From CmP2 sp052084925 (GTDB lineage Bacteria > Actinomycetota > Actinomycetes > Actinomycetales > Micrococcaceae), in assembly GCA_052084925.1 (NCBI GenBank), contig JBQDEV010000010.1, positions 1-64,000 on the forward strand: 64,000 nt of DNA. The letters run 5' to 3'. Within the stretch, counting starts at the first letter, position 1. Each line of letters starts with the position of its first letter. The position numbers and the translations under genes are program-made. The notes under the pieces are model-generated. The model made no database searches and had not been told where the DNA came from. It was given only the letters and a program-made list of their open reading frames with translations. Shown one piece after another: positions 26,736 to 35,934 of the stretch.

Positions 26736-27412
26736 TGCAGATTCGGGTGGTGATGGTCGACGACGAGGTGCTGGTCCTCGACTCCTTGCAACGCATCCTG
26801 AGCATAGAATCCGACATCGAGGTCGTCGCTGCGGTGTCCACGGGGTTGGACGCGGTGCAGGCCGCGCGTGACCACCGTCCCGACGTGGTGCTGATGGATC
26901 TGCTGCTCAAAGGCGAGATGGACGGGGTGGAAGCCACCCGCCGCATCCGCAATATGCTCAATCCGCCTGGCGTGCTGGCAGTGACCAGTTTCGATACCGA
27001 TGTGTACATGCGCGGCGCCCTGAATGCCGGGGCCACCGGTTTTCTGCTCAAAACGGACGCCACCGATAGCTTGGCCACGGCGATCCGCATGACCCACGCC
27101 GGAGACCCGATGATCTCCCCGCAACTGACCTCGCGGCTGATCTCCAGCTACATCGCGCCGAGCACCGACCCGCTGTGCGAAGCGGCGCGACAGAAGGTGA
27201 CAGCACTGTCCGAGCGTGAAATCCAGGTGGCGCAGATGGTGGGTGCCGGTCACACCTACAGCGAGATTTCCGAGCGGCTCTTCATCTCTGCGAGCACCGT
27301 GAAGAGCACCGTGGGACGTGCGATGAGCAAAGTGGGCGCCGACTCAGGTGCCCAACTAGCCGTAGTGGTGGCTCAGGCGCGGCTCGATCTGCTGGGTGAC
27401 GCCGCGACCTGA
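26735..27412 (+). CDS. LuxR/NarL-family response regulator
   Basis: This 225-residue regulator has a receiver domain at 1-120 with acidic pocket VDDE (near 9-12), phospho-acceptor D55 in VVLMDLLL and the conserved K of FLLKTDA, plus a C-terminal LuxR helix-turn-helix (LSEREIQVAQMVGAGHTYSE, then STVKSTVGRAMSKVG). The threonine in VTSFDTD replaces the more usual position neighbours but the fold is intact. The GTG start 26735 is set by the leaderless promoter. It is the cognate partner of the upstream kinase. It ends 5 bp from the stop of the convergent zinc-ribbon gene. Confidence 0.9.
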   Translation: MQIRVVMVDDEVLVLDSLQRILSIESDIEVVAAVSTGLDAVQAARDHRPDVVLMDLLLKGEMDGVEATRRIRNMLNPPGVLAVTSFDTDVYMRGALNAGATGFLLKTDATDSLATAIRMTHAGDPMISPQLTSRLISSYIAPSTDPLCEAARQKVTALSEREIQVAQMVGAGHTYSEISERLFISASTVKSTVGRAMSKVGADSGAQLAVVVAQARLDLLGDAAT

Positions 27413-27417
27413 GCGCA

Positions 27418-28125
27418 TCACATATGCAGTCGCTTGGAGAGCTCGTGGCGGACCTGTCCGCCGCGGGCGAGCTGCAGCAGGATCAGCGTGATCAGACTCA
27501 ACACCCCGCAGATGGCGGCCGGCAACGGCTGATACACCCAGTTGAGGGTGAGGAACAGGATGGGGACGAGCCCCATCACTGCGGTGAGCCCGCTGTAGAG
27601 AATATGGTCGCCAACGGCCATCCGCATCACGCGCACGGTGATGAGGACCGCGATCATCGCCGAGGCGCACAGGATCGGCACCACATAGGTGAGCGCCCAG
27701 CCGTTCCACCCCGTTAGGTAGTCCCAATAGACGCACAGCAGACTGGCGACGGCCACCAAGTACACCGTTCCCTTGGCCACGTTATGTCGCTTCTGGATGG
27801 CCATGATCACCACCAGCCACATGGTGGCGACCCCGAGCCAGGTGAACCGCCACGCTCCGAGATCGGCGCTATCCCGCTCGAAGAACAGCTGCACCAGCAG
27901 TGAGGCGAGGATCAGCGCCAGCGACACCAGAAAAAGCACCTGGAAAACGCGACGTCGCGAGAAAATCAGCGGGACCGAGGGGAACGGGCTGGTGGAGGCC
28001 CGACCGGCGAGGGCCGTCTGGCACAGTGGACAAGTGGACCAATCACCCTCGACGAGTACTTCGCACCGTGAGCAGATCCGTTCCGGCTGCACGCTGCTCT
28101 CCTTCTTTATGGGTCCGGCGCTCAT
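27418..28125 (-). CDS. Zinc-ribbon multi-spanning membrane protein (DUF6320-like)
   Basis: The product has 235 residues. The N-terminus carries CSRC...CPLC (near residues 18-35), a rubredoxin-type zinc ribbon facing the cytoplasm, followed by six hydrophobic segments from about residue 58 to 225. From memory this is the DUF6320 layout. It overlaps the acyltransferase-like gene by 4 bp (28122-28125) and is third in a run hydrolase, acyltransferase, this gene. No enzymatic motif is visible; a membrane partner or scaffold for the acyltransferase is a reasonable guess. Confidence 0.75.
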   Translation of the reverse strand: MSAGPIKKESSVQPERICSRCEVLVEGDWSTCPLCQTALAGRASTSPFPSVPLIFSRRRVFQVLFLVSLALILASLLVQLFFERDSADLGAWRFTWLGVATMWLVVIMAIQKRHNVAKGTVYLVAVASLLCVYWDYLTGWNGWALTYVVPILCASAMIAVLITVRVMRMAVGDHILYSGLTAVMGLVPILFLTLNWVYQPLPAAICGVLSLITLILLQLARGGQVRHELSKRLHM

Positions 28126-29489
28126 GCGCTCACCTCGCGAAGTCCATCACGGTTGCCGTCACCGAGCTCTTCTTCGGAGGCCCGCACGGCGGCGACTGAG
28201 ACGGCGATTCCGCGCTGCGTGAGCATTTGAGCGAACTCGCGCACGTGGTCGGTTTCCATGAAGGGCGAGGTGAAGCTCACCGTCATCTGGCTCCCGTGCG
28301 ACATCGCACAGAACTGCGGACGCACGGCCGAGACGTGGAAACCCATCCGGCCCACTCGGGACTCTGCCGGTGCCGGAAGCACCACTCTGCCCAGGTTGGA
28401 GATCGCCACGGTGAGGCCGCGATTGTTCTTCCAGTTGATCAGGCGCAGCAGGCCGTCCTTGAGGGGGCGGGGCACCACGCGCAGCAGCGGCATCCGCTCG
28501 AACCGGACGAAACGGCGCAATCGGGTGTCCAGGGCCGAAGCCGACGCTTTCACCGCGAATTGCTCCTCCAATCCCCGCGCGATCGCCGCCAGATCATCGG
28601 CTCCCTCGCCGTAGGTGTGCTCGAGGCGTACGGTGGCGAAGAAGTTCCGGGCCGAGGTCGAGGGGAAGAACTGTCGCAGGTTCACTGGAACGGAGACGCT
28701 CAGCGTCCGGGACCGGCCGAGCCCGCTGGAGGCCAGCCGAACCGATTCGAAGAACAGGGCGATCAGCAGCATCGTCAGGGAGACACCCTCGGCTTTGGAC
28801 TGGCGTGCCAGCTCGGTGCCCGAGAGCGTGAGCTCGATCAACCGGGTGCGGTGATCGGGAGTCCGCGTGCCCTGAACCCGGTGCACCCGCCGTGAGTCTC
28901 TTCGCCGCTTCTTTCGCGGGTTGGAGGAGTCGGTTTCCCCACTCGTCTCCAAGAGGCGCTCGCCCGGGGTCCCCTCGGCGGGATGCCGGAAATACTCCGC
29001 GAAGCTGTCCGGGGCCAGTTCGTGGACCGCGACTGGAGACGTAGCCTCCGGCGCCCCCTGCGTCGCGGATTCGCTCAGACGACGCAGATACGCGTTGACC
29101 AGATCGGTCAGGAACCACAGCGCGCCAGTGCCGTCCGAGAGCGCATGGAAGATCTCCAAATTGATCCGGCGGCGATGGTGGACCACCCGGAAGAGCAGGG
29201 TGCGGCGATGCGGTTGATACAGCGGAGCACACGTGTGCAGGTCCTCGCCGGTGACCTGCGGCCGCAGCTCACTGTCCTGCAAGTAATGCCAGAACACGCC
29301 GCGGCGCAACACCGCGTGATACAGCGGGTATTGGTCGTAGACCTCATCGAGGGCGTCCTGGAGCAGTTCCGGGTCCACCTCGTGATCCAGTTCTGCGAAG
29401 ATGCGGAACACCTTGGGATCCGCATCCGAACGCGCGGCGAGGAAGATATTGGAGGCGTTGTCGAGTCGCACCCAGGCGTGTCGGGTCAT
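28122..29489 (-). CDS. Condensation/alcohol acyltransferase-superfamily protein
   Basis: The product has 455 residues from ATG 29489 (MTRHAWVRLDNASNIF); a longer in-frame reading upstream has no ribosome site. The HxxxD active-site motif is H115-ALS-D119, as in chloramphenicol acetyltransferase-like enzymes (PapA, WES/DGAT, NRPS condensation domains); a later LSVSVPVNLRQFFPS matches the structural R-x-F region. It would transfer an acyl group to an alcohol or amine. It is coupled to the membrane protein downstream (4-bp overlap) and lies 40 bp after the hydrolase gene. Substrates are unknown. Confidence 0.8.
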   Translation of the reverse strand: MTRHAWVRLDNASNIFLAARSDADPKVFRIFAELDHEVDPELLQDALDEVYDQYPLYHAVLRRGVFWHYLQDSELRPQVTGEDLHTCAPLYQPHRRTLLFRVVHHRRRINLEIFHALSDGTGALWFLTDLVNAYLRRLSESATQGAPEATSPVAVHELAPDSFAEYFRHPAEGTPGERLLETSGETDSSNPRKKRRRDSRRVHRVQGTRTPDHRTRLIELTLSGTELARQSKAEGVSLTMLLIALFFESVRLASSGLGRSRTLSVSVPVNLRQFFPSTSARNFFATVRLEHTYGEGADDLAAIARGLEEQFAVKASASALDTRLRRFVRFERMPLLRVVPRPLKDGLLRLINWKNNRGLTVAISNLGRVVLPAPAESRVGRMGFHVSAVRPQFCAMSHGSQMTVSFTSPFMETDHVREFAQMLTQRGIAVSVAAVRASEEELGDGNRDGLREVSA

Positions 29490-29529
29490 CGCAGTCTCGG
29501 CTCCTCTCCTCGGGACGGGGTCGATCGTC

Positions 29530-30468
29530 TCATGGTGCCCGAGTCGGGTCCTCCAGGAAAGCATCGATCTGCTCATACGCCTCGCGCAACGAACGCGAGA
29601 ACCGGGGCAGGGTGATGAAGCCGTGCAGTGCTCGCTCCACCCGGTGCACGACGACGTCGTTGCCCGCCTCGGCCAGTGCGGCGGCGAACGCTTCGCCCTC
29701 GTCACGCAGCAGGTCCAGACCGGCGGTGATCATCAGGGTGCGCGGCAGATCCGAGAAGTTCTCAGCAGCCAGCGGCGACACTTCAGGATCCCGACGCTGC
29801 GTGGAGTCAGGAACATAGAGCTCCAGATAGTCCTGCACCTCCGTGTTGGTCAGGCGCAGGTCTTCGCCGTGCTCGCGCACCGAGTCGAAGGGCGAGGTCT
29901 GCGGATCGTGATCCCACTGAGTCACCGGGTACAGCAGGATCTGCCGGGACGGCACGGTCTCGCCACGATCCCGCAAACGCATCGCGACCACCGCGGCAAG
30001 GTTCCCGCCGGCCGAGTCACCCATCAGAATGACGTCCTCCGGGCGCTGCGCGTCCAGCAGTTCCGGTTGATCCAGAATCTTGCGCGCCACGCGGTAGCAG
30101 TCGTCCAGTCCGGCGGGGAAGGGGTGCTCGGGTGCCAGCCGGTAATCCACCGACGCCACCACGCATCCCATCAGATCGGCCATTGTGGTGCAGGCCGGGG
30201 TGTAACTGTCGATGTCACCGGTCACCCAACCGCCGCCGTGGAAGAACACGACGACGTCGTTGCGCCGGGTCTCCTTCGGGCGGAAGATCCGCACCGGTAC
30301 CGGGAAGATGTTCTCGTCTTCGACGGTCTCCCAGTCACGGGCCCGGGTCGGCGGCACCGCGATGGCGGCCAGGCCCCGCTGAGCACGGCGGACCTTCTCA
30401 TAGTCCTCACGCATATTGAGCCGGGGCGCGGCGAACCAACCCAGCACGGCGCGCATCAGCGGGTTCAC
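29530..30468 (-). CDS. Alpha/beta hydrolase of the hormone-sensitive lipase family
   Basis: This 312-residue esterase has the oxyanion-hole motif HGGGW (77-81), DYRLAPEHPFPAG after it, nucleophile elbow GDSAG with Ser152, an acid near TAGLDLLRDEG and a histidine in HGFITL, giving a full triad. No signal peptide is seen, so it is cytoplasmic. It heads the three-gene minus-strand unit with the acyltransferase-like and zinc-ribbon membrane genes, implying ester making and breaking in one pathway. Confidence 0.87.
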   Translation of the reverse strand: MNPLMRAVLGWFAAPRLNMREDYEKVRRAQRGLAAIAVPPTRARDWETVEDENIFPVPVRIFRPKETRRNDVVVFFHGGGWVTGDIDSYTPACTTMADLMGCVVASVDYRLAPEHPFPAGLDDCYRVARKILDQPELLDAQRPEDVILMGDSAGGNLAAVVAMRLRDRGETVPSRQILLYPVTQWDHDPQTSPFDSVREHGEDLRLTNTEVQDYLELYVPDSTQRRDPEVSPLAAENFSDLPRTLMITAGLDLLRDEGEAFAAALAEAGNDVVVHRVERALHGFITLPRFSRSLREAYEQIDAFLEDPTRAP

Positions 30469-30757
30469 GGACGGGCTCGCACTACACGGCTGTACGGAGG
30501 AAGAGTCATCTCCTCAGCTTATCGGCGATTCCGGGGGACTCGGATTGGACAGTAGGAATCGAAGGTCGTCATGGGCTTCAGCCGGACGACGAACAGCACT
30601 GGATGACGTGAAGTGACGTCTTGCTTGGATACCTCATGGCGTGCTCTTACCGTGTGAATTCGTACCGCGGATAATCGAGCATGTCGACGATGATTCCTGC
30701 GGGGTGAAACTTCTTGCTGAGATCTGTCGCTGAGAGGCGATTCGAAAATTGAGGGAC

Positions 30758-31807
30758 ATGATGACGAAAAGACTGCGCACTCTCACGGCCCTGACCTCCT
30801 TGATGGTGCTCGGCAGTGCCCTGGCGGGATGCGGCGGTATCCGTACCAGTGACGTCGAGGAAGCCGACGCGAATTCAACTGCTGGCGGAGCCGCCGGGAC
30901 CTTGGAAGAAGACAGTTCTGAGATTCCTTCGCTCGTGGGATTCACCGTCGGACTGGCAGCTAAGGACGTAGTGCGGGACTTCGGCCGCAATGTGTACGAA
31001 AGCGTCCAGAACCAGGTCAAGGAACTCGGCGGCGAAGTGGTCGCAACTCAGGCCGATGCCCAAGACGATAAGCACGTCTCCAATGTCGAGAACCTGATCA
31101 GTCAAGGAGTCGACGCCATCGTGATTGTCCTCGGCGACACCGTGACGCTCGGTCCGGCACTGAAGAAGGCCGACGACGCCGGCATTCCGATCTTCACCAT
31201 TGACCACGCGAGCCCCTACTCGGCTAACAACATCGGCTCGGACAACTGGAACATCGGATCCACCTTGGCGCGGAACCTGGCGGAAGACATTCGTGGTGAA
31301 GGCAATGTCTTGGTCTTCAACGGCTTCTACGATGTCGTGCCATGCCAGATCCGGTATGACCAGTTCCGACAGGTCCTCAAGAACTATCCCGAGATCGAAG
31401 TGATCGAGCCGGAGCTTCAGGATATCTACGAAGGAACGATTGAAGATGCGCGGCAGAAGACGAACGATGCGCTGACCCGCCTGGGAGAAGACGGTGTCGA
31501 CGCTGTTTGGACGTGCTGGGACTTACCAGGGATCGGTGCGGCACAAGCTATCGACGCTAAGGACCTCGAGATTCCGGTGTATGGCGTCGACGCTGAACCC
31601 GGTGCCCTGGATCTGATTGAAGATCCTGAATCGAACTTCCAGCTCACCGTCGCTCAACAACCGACGCTCTTCGGGGAGGCTTCGGTGAACAACGTTGCGC
31701 GATATCTGAACGGACAAGAGGATCTGGTTCCGCTGAGCTCCTACCTCGACCCGGTGTTCGTGACGAAGGACAACGTGATCGAGGTTCGTGAGGACCTGGG
31801 TATATGA
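30758..31807 (+). CDS. Sugar-type ABC transporter substrate-binding lipoprotein
   Basis: The product has 349 residues. The N-terminus is a lipoprotein signal (LMVLGSALAGCGG, lipidated Cys in LAGC), followed by a periplasmic-binding type 1 fold of the RbsB/CUT2 class (IPIFTIDHASPYSANNIGSD, then VWTCWDLPGIGAAQAI). Start codons TTG 30749, ATG 30758 and ATG 30761 are all possible; GAGGG upstream favours one of the ATGs. It is first of a four-gene importer operon with 4-bp overlaps. The 289 bp before it carry its promoter and that of the divergent hydrolase; I see no clear operator there. The ligand is unknown. Confidence 0.88.
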   Translation: MMTKRLRTLTALTSLMVLGSALAGCGGIRTSDVEEADANSTAGGAAGTLEEDSSEIPSLVGFTVGLAAKDVVRDFGRNVYESVQNQVKELGGEVVATQADAQDDKHVSNVENLISQGVDAIVIVLGDTVTLGPALKKADDAGIPIFTIDHASPYSANNIGSDNWNIGSTLARNLAEDIRGEGNVLVFNGFYDVVPCQIRYDQFRQVLKNYPEIEVIEPELQDIYEGTIEDARQKTNDALTRLGEDGVDAVWTCWDLPGIGAAQAIDAKDLEIPVYGVDAEPGALDLIEDPESNFQLTVAQQPTLFGEASVNNVARYLNGQEDLVPLSSYLDPVFVTKDNVIEVREDLGI

Positions 31808-33372
31808 CCATCGAGACGGAACGAAACTCGCACCCGCCGCGAGTCAGCATGAGCGGGATTCGGAAACGTTTCGGTGCCGCAGAGGTACTCAAAGGCGTGG
31901 ACCTCGTCGTGTATCCGGGGGAGATCGTTGCACTCCTCGGAGAGAACGGGGCAGGAAAATCGACGCTCATCAAGATCTTGACTGGATTCCACGACGCAAC
32001 GGCTGGGAGTATTGCCGTCGATGGGAACGCGGTCGAGATTACGTCCCCAGCGGATGCTGACGCACTTGGCATTCGGGTGATCCATCAAGATCGCCATCTG
32101 GCTGGTCGGCTAACGGTCGCCGAGCAGTTCTTCATGGGGGCCGCCGATTCGCCCACTTTCGCTGGTGCTCGTCGACGCGTGGAAGCCGAGAACCGCATCA
32201 GCGAACTCGTCGGTTTGCGAATAAATGGCGACACTCTGATTGACGACCTTACGGTCGCGGAACAACAGCTTCTGCAGATCGCCATCGCTATTCGCGAGAC
32301 TCCGCGGCTCTTGGTGCTGGACGAGCCGACCGCTCCCTTGGCGGCAGCACAGGTGCGCCAGCTTTTCTCGACGGTTAGAGCACTTCAAGATCAGGGAATT
32401 CCGATCATCTACATCTCCCATTATCTTGACGAAGTGCGCGAAATCGCCGACCGTGCCGAAGTGCTCCGCAATGGCGAGCATGTCGGGAGTGTTTCTCTGG
32501 CCAACCGAACGTCGGATCAGGTGAACGAAATCGTGTCGCTGATGGTGGGAGAGTCGGTGGCGGAATTCGGACACCAGCGCACGTTGAAGGCCGATCCACT
32601 GGAAACTCCCTTGCTAGACATCTCGGGTCTCTACGTCCCCGGTCGAATAACTGACCTGGAACTGGCGGTTCGTCCAGGCGAAATTGTCGCCGTGACGGGT
32701 CTCGTTGGTTCCGGGGTAGAAGAACTCGCCGATGCGATCACGGGATTGCAACGCGTTCGAAGCAGGGACGTGAGGATTCGAGGGCGGCGTATCAGGAATC
32801 CACGAGAGTTTGTTTCTCGAGGCGGTGCCCACGTTCCAGCTGACCGCCGACGAGACGGCGTGATCGGCAGCCATTCGATCAATGAGAATCTCTCGCTCGC
32901 TTCGCTTGGGCGACTGTCGCCAGCCGGGCTCCTGAAGCGACGCGCAGAGAAGGCTCTGGGACAGAAGATCATAGATCGGCTGAAGATTCGTCCAACGGAC
33001 GGCACGACTCCGGTCGCGGCCCTATCTGGCGGAAATCAGCAGAAGGTGTCCGTGGGGAAGTGGCTCGAAACCCAAGCACGGGTCTTCATCCTTGACCAAC
33101 CGACCGCTGGAGTCGATATCGGATCTCGGGCGCACATCTATAACGAAATCAACTCACTGGTTGATAGCGGAGTTGGGGTGCTTCTGATCAGTATCGACCT
33201 CGAAGAAATCGTCGGTATAGCCAACCGCGCCATCATTTTGTTCCGCGGACGTCCCGTTGTGGAGCTGGCACAAAACGAACTTACCGTCGAGAATCTCCTG
33301 GCGTGGTCAACGGGAGCCTCGACTGCAGCCGAACTCTTCGTCAGCGAAACGACAGCAGGAGTACCCTCATGA
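31804..33372 (+). CDS. Sugar-type ABC transporter ATPase with two ABC domains
   Basis: A 522-residue duplicated ATPase of the RbsA/MglA type. The N-terminal half has Walker A GENGAGKST, and a Walker B LLVLDEPTAPL. The second half has a degenerate Walker A (GLVGSGVEEL) but keeps signature ALSGGNQQKVSVGKWL and Walker B FILDQPTAGVD, the normal asymmetry for this subfamily. Overlaps at both ends (ATGA) couple it to the binding protein and first permease. It powers import through the two permeases downstream. Confidence 0.92.
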   Translation: MTIETERNSHPPRVSMSGIRKRFGAAEVLKGVDLVVYPGEIVALLGENGAGKSTLIKILTGFHDATAGSIAVDGNAVEITSPADADALGIRVIHQDRHLAGRLTVAEQFFMGAADSPTFAGARRRVEAENRISELVGLRINGDTLIDDLTVAEQQLLQIAIAIRETPRLLVLDEPTAPLAAAQVRQLFSTVRALQDQGIPIIYISHYLDEVREIADRAEVLRNGEHVGSVSLANRTSDQVNEIVSLMVGESVAEFGHQRTLKADPLETPLLDISGLYVPGRITDLELAVRPGEIVAVTGLVGSGVEELADAITGLQRVRSRDVRIRGRRIRNPREFVSRGGAHVPADRRRDGVIGSHSINENLSLASLGRLSPAGLLKRRAEKALGQKIIDRLKIRPTDGTTPVAALSGGNQQKVSVGKWLETQARVFILDQPTAGVDIGSRAHIYNEINSLVDSGVGVLLISIDLEEIVGIANRAIILFRGRPVVELAQNELTVENLLAWSTGASTAAELFVSETTAGVPS

Positions 33373-34406
33373 CGGTCACTTCGAGCCAATTGCAGGTGGA
33401 GGGACAATCCCTGGACTTGTCCCCGGATCCGAGCCAAACCGAGGCCCGACCGCCACGACGAGGCTCCCCGGCGTGGGTGGGTCTCATTGGGTACGGAATA
33501 GTCCTCGCCGAGATAGTTCTCTTCGCCAGTCTGGCCCCAACTTTTCTCAGCGCAGGGAATCTTCTCAACATCCTGACGCAGGCTTCCGTGTATGCCGTTG
33601 CTGCCTTCGGAGTAACGATCGTCGTCATTGTTGGTGGGGACGATGTCGCGCGTGGTGGTATCGATCTTTCGAGTGGAGCTGTCCTCGGGTTCGTCGGCGC
33701 ACTGACCGCTTTCCTGCTGCGCGATGGATTCGGAATTGTTCCCGCACTGTTCCTCGGTTTAGTAGCTGCTGCGATCATTGGACTGATCAACGGGTACAGT
33801 GTCGTGGCTGGAGTCAGACCGCTTTTGGTCACGTTGGCAACTATGACTGCCACCCTGAGCGCAACGATCGCGTTGACGGGAAACGTCAAGATAGATGTAA
33901 CGCACTCCGTCATCTTCTGGCTTCGAGACGGCATCGGTGGGATTTCTGGAAGCGTCATCGTGTTAGTGGCAGTATTCGCTTTCCTCCTGATCGTTAGCCG
34001 TGGTCGATGGGGCGCCCAAGCCTATGCAGTCGGGCAGAATCCGACCGCGGCGCGAATCGCCGGGCTGAATACACATCGATATGTTCTCGTCTCATATGTG
34101 CTTTCCGCCGTTTTGGCGGGTATAGCCGGTGTTCTCATGACGTCACGGTTAACGGCCGCGCTACCAGCCATCGGTGAACAGGCTCTGATCAGTATTCTGT
34201 TGGCAACCTTCATGTCGATTGCCTTCTCCCGTCGACTGGTGGTGACTCTCAGCGGCACGCTGTTCGCCACCATCTTTGTCGCGGTCCTGGACAGTGGTTT
34301 CATTGCGTTGGGTGTCCCGAGCCAATGGGTGGGCGTCACCAAGGGAATCTTGATCTTGGTTGTGCTGGCCGTGGCCGCCGTGCGAGAACGAAAGGTGGCA
34401 CGATGA
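33369..34406 (+). CDS. Sugar-type ABC transporter permease 1
   Basis: This 345-residue permease of the RbsC/BPD_transp_2 family has about nine hydrophobic segments and the conserved GGIDLSSGAVLGF and GRWGAQAYAVGQNPTAARIAG loops. ATG 33369 overlaps the ATPase stop; an in-frame upstream reading lies inside the ATPase gene. A ~30-residue polar N-terminal extension precedes the first membrane segment. It is paired with a second, different permease, implying a heterodimeric channel. Confidence 0.9.
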   Translation: MTVTSSQLQVEGQSLDLSPDPSQTEARPPRRGSPAWVGLIGYGIVLAEIVLFASLAPTFLSAGNLLNILTQASVYAVAAFGVTIVVIVGGDDVARGGIDLSSGAVLGFVGALTAFLLRDGFGIVPALFLGLVAAAIIGLINGYSVVAGVRPLLVTLATMTATLSATIALTGNVKIDVTHSVIFWLRDGIGGISGSVIVLVAVFAFLLIVSRGRWGAQAYAVGQNPTAARIAGLNTHRYVLVSYVLSAVLAGIAGVLMTSRLTAALPAIGEQALISILLATFMSIAFSRRLVVTLSGTLFATIFVAVLDSGFIALGVPSQWVGVTKGILILVVLAVAAVRERKVAR

Positions 34407-35482
34407 GCCAGAACGTGAAGACTCGTCCCGATGAATTTTCGCGCGGGGTCGGTGCGACACCACCAGAGAAGTCAGATAGGACGGTCGGAAGCAAACCTGC
34501 GACCGCTACTTCGTTCCAAGGGCTGGCAGCCTCACTTCCGCGGCTATTGGCCCCGACACTGCTCCTGGTTCTCGTTGTCACTTTCGCTGTGATGTCGCCG
34601 AACTTTCTCACGGCGAGCAACTTACTTGGAGTAGTCAATCAATACGCTTTGCTGTTGCTCGCAGCGATTGCCATGACGGTGATCGTCCGCTCAGGCGGAA
34701 TCGACTTGTCCATCGGAGTCGCAATCGATCTCGCAGCACTGACCACAGCATTCCTACTGTATGACGGGTTCGTCGCCTGGTTTTCCATCCTCTTCGGGGT
34801 GATGACTGGAATCGTGGTTGGTGCCATCAACGCTGTTCTCGTCGTTGGTCTCAAAATTCGACCCTTCATGTCCACCTTGAGCATCTGGTTCATCGGAGCT
34901 GGCGTGCAGTTAGTCGCTACCGGAGGCGGATCTCCGATTTATCTTTCCGATTCACGGACCCCTGAAGACTTTCAGTTCCTCGCCAGAGGAAGCGTGCTCG
35001 GTATCGGGATTCCAATACTGACAGCGTTGTTGGTATTGGTTTCGGTGTGGATTCTCTTGGAACGTAGCCGGTGGGGCCGAATCGTCACCATCGCGGGTGA
35101 ACAGCCGAGAGCGGTGAGAATAGCAGGACGTCGATCCTCAGCGGCACTTGCGGGGGCGTGGTTGGTCGCTGGGGCAATCGCTTCAGTGGCGGGCATCCTG
35201 CTTGCGGCACGCAGCCAGGGGTTCGTCGTCAACGGCGGTCAGGCATATCTCCTCGACGCGATCGGCGCCGTCTTCATCGGTGCGACTCTGAGCCGAACAG
35301 GTCGACCAACGCTGGCAGGGACAGCGATTGGCGTGTTGATCTTCGGAATCCTGGCTAACGGGATGAACCTGATTGGGCTCTCATTCCACTGGCAGGGATT
35401 GGCCCGAGGTGCTGTGCTGCTCTTGATTCTGCTCCTAGCCGCACGGATGAGCAAAGGTCATATCCTTCAGCGCAAGACGTAG
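34403..35482 (+). CDS. Sugar-type ABC transporter permease 2
   Basis: The product has 359 residues, same family as the preceding permease, with SGGIDLSIGVAIDLAAL and RSRWGRIVTIAGEQPRAVRIAG motifs. Its N-terminal ~45 residues are polar. ATG 34403 overlaps the previous stop by 4 bp. Like the other three operon genes, its third-codon positions are less G+C rich than those of the crt or pyc genes, hinting at acquisition of the whole operon. No sugar kinase, isomerase or regulator gene accompanies it. Confidence 0.9.
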   Translation: MSQNVKTRPDEFSRGVGATPPEKSDRTVGSKPATATSFQGLAASLPRLLAPTLLLVLVVTFAVMSPNFLTASNLLGVVNQYALLLLAAIAMTVIVRSGGIDLSIGVAIDLAALTTAFLLYDGFVAWFSILFGVMTGIVVGAINAVLVVGLKIRPFMSTLSIWFIGAGVQLVATGGGSPIYLSDSRTPEDFQFLARGSVLGIGIPILTALLVLVSVWILLERSRWGRIVTIAGEQPRAVRIAGRRSSAALAGAWLVAGAIASVAGILLAARSQGFVVNGGQAYLLDAIGAVFIGATLSRTGRPTLAGTAIGVLIFGILANGMNLIGLSFHWQGLARGAVLLLILLLAARMSKGHILQRKT

Positions 35483-35490
35483 CCACCGGC

Positions 35491-35503
35491 CATAATGGGA
35501 ACA
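35491..35503 (+). promoter_or_regulatory. Leaderless promoter of the CHY zinc-finger gene
   Basis: CATAAT is followed by 6 nt and ATG 35503. The hexamer differs from TATAAT by one base. It separates this gene from the ABC operon ending at 35482. Confidence 0.55.
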
Positions 35504-35847
35504 TGACCGAGCCGGAGATTGTGGTGCGTGGCGCTGTCGTCGATGCACAGACCCGATGCGTACACTATCGCACCGCACTCGATGTGGTGGCGTTGCGCTT
35601 CGGTTGCTGTGGTGATTACTGGCCCTGCCATCTCTGCCATGGTGAAGGCGCGGGACACCCCGAACAGCCGTGGCCGCGCTCGCGGTTCCACGAACCGGCC
35701 GTGCTGTGCGGCGTCTGCCAGAGCACCATGACGGTCGCCGAGTATCAGTCCACCTCACGTTGCCCGCACTGCGACTCCGCTTTCAACCCGGGATGCTCCG
35801 CACACGCCCACCTGTATTTCGAAGACGGTGGGTGCACCCCGGCATAA
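35503..35847 (+). CDS. CHY-type zinc finger protein
   Basis: The product has 114 residues, dominated by Cys/His pairs: CVHY near 19, RFGCCGDYWPCHLCHGEG near 34-47, H of RFHEPAVLCGVCQSTMT, then CPHCDSAFNPGCSAHAHLYF. This is the CHY zinc-finger family (as in yeast Hot13), which binds several zinc ions; bacterial members are thought to act in redox or metal handling but are little studied. The start is ATG 35503 with a leaderless promoter. There is no obvious link with its neighbours. Confidence 0.83.
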   Translation: MTEPEIVVRGAVVDAQTRCVHYRTALDVVALRFGCCGDYWPCHLCHGEGAGHPEQPWPRSRFHEPAVLCGVCQSTMTVAEYQSTSRCPHCDSAFNPGCSAHAHLYFEDGGCTPA

Positions 35848-35920
35848 TCCCACCTCAACAGGGCCTGTGGGATTTCTCATAGTGCCGTGTGCTGTGGGTC
35901 GCGAGACGCTTTTCGCGGAG

Positions 35921-35934
35921 TATAGTCACGCGGG
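35921..35934 (+). promoter_or_regulatory. Leaderless promoter of the peptide transporter gene
   Basis: TATAGT is followed by 7 nt and GTG 35934. It decides the start of the transporter, excluding the longer in-frame reading from 35889 that would lie upstream of the transcript. Confidence 0.6.
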
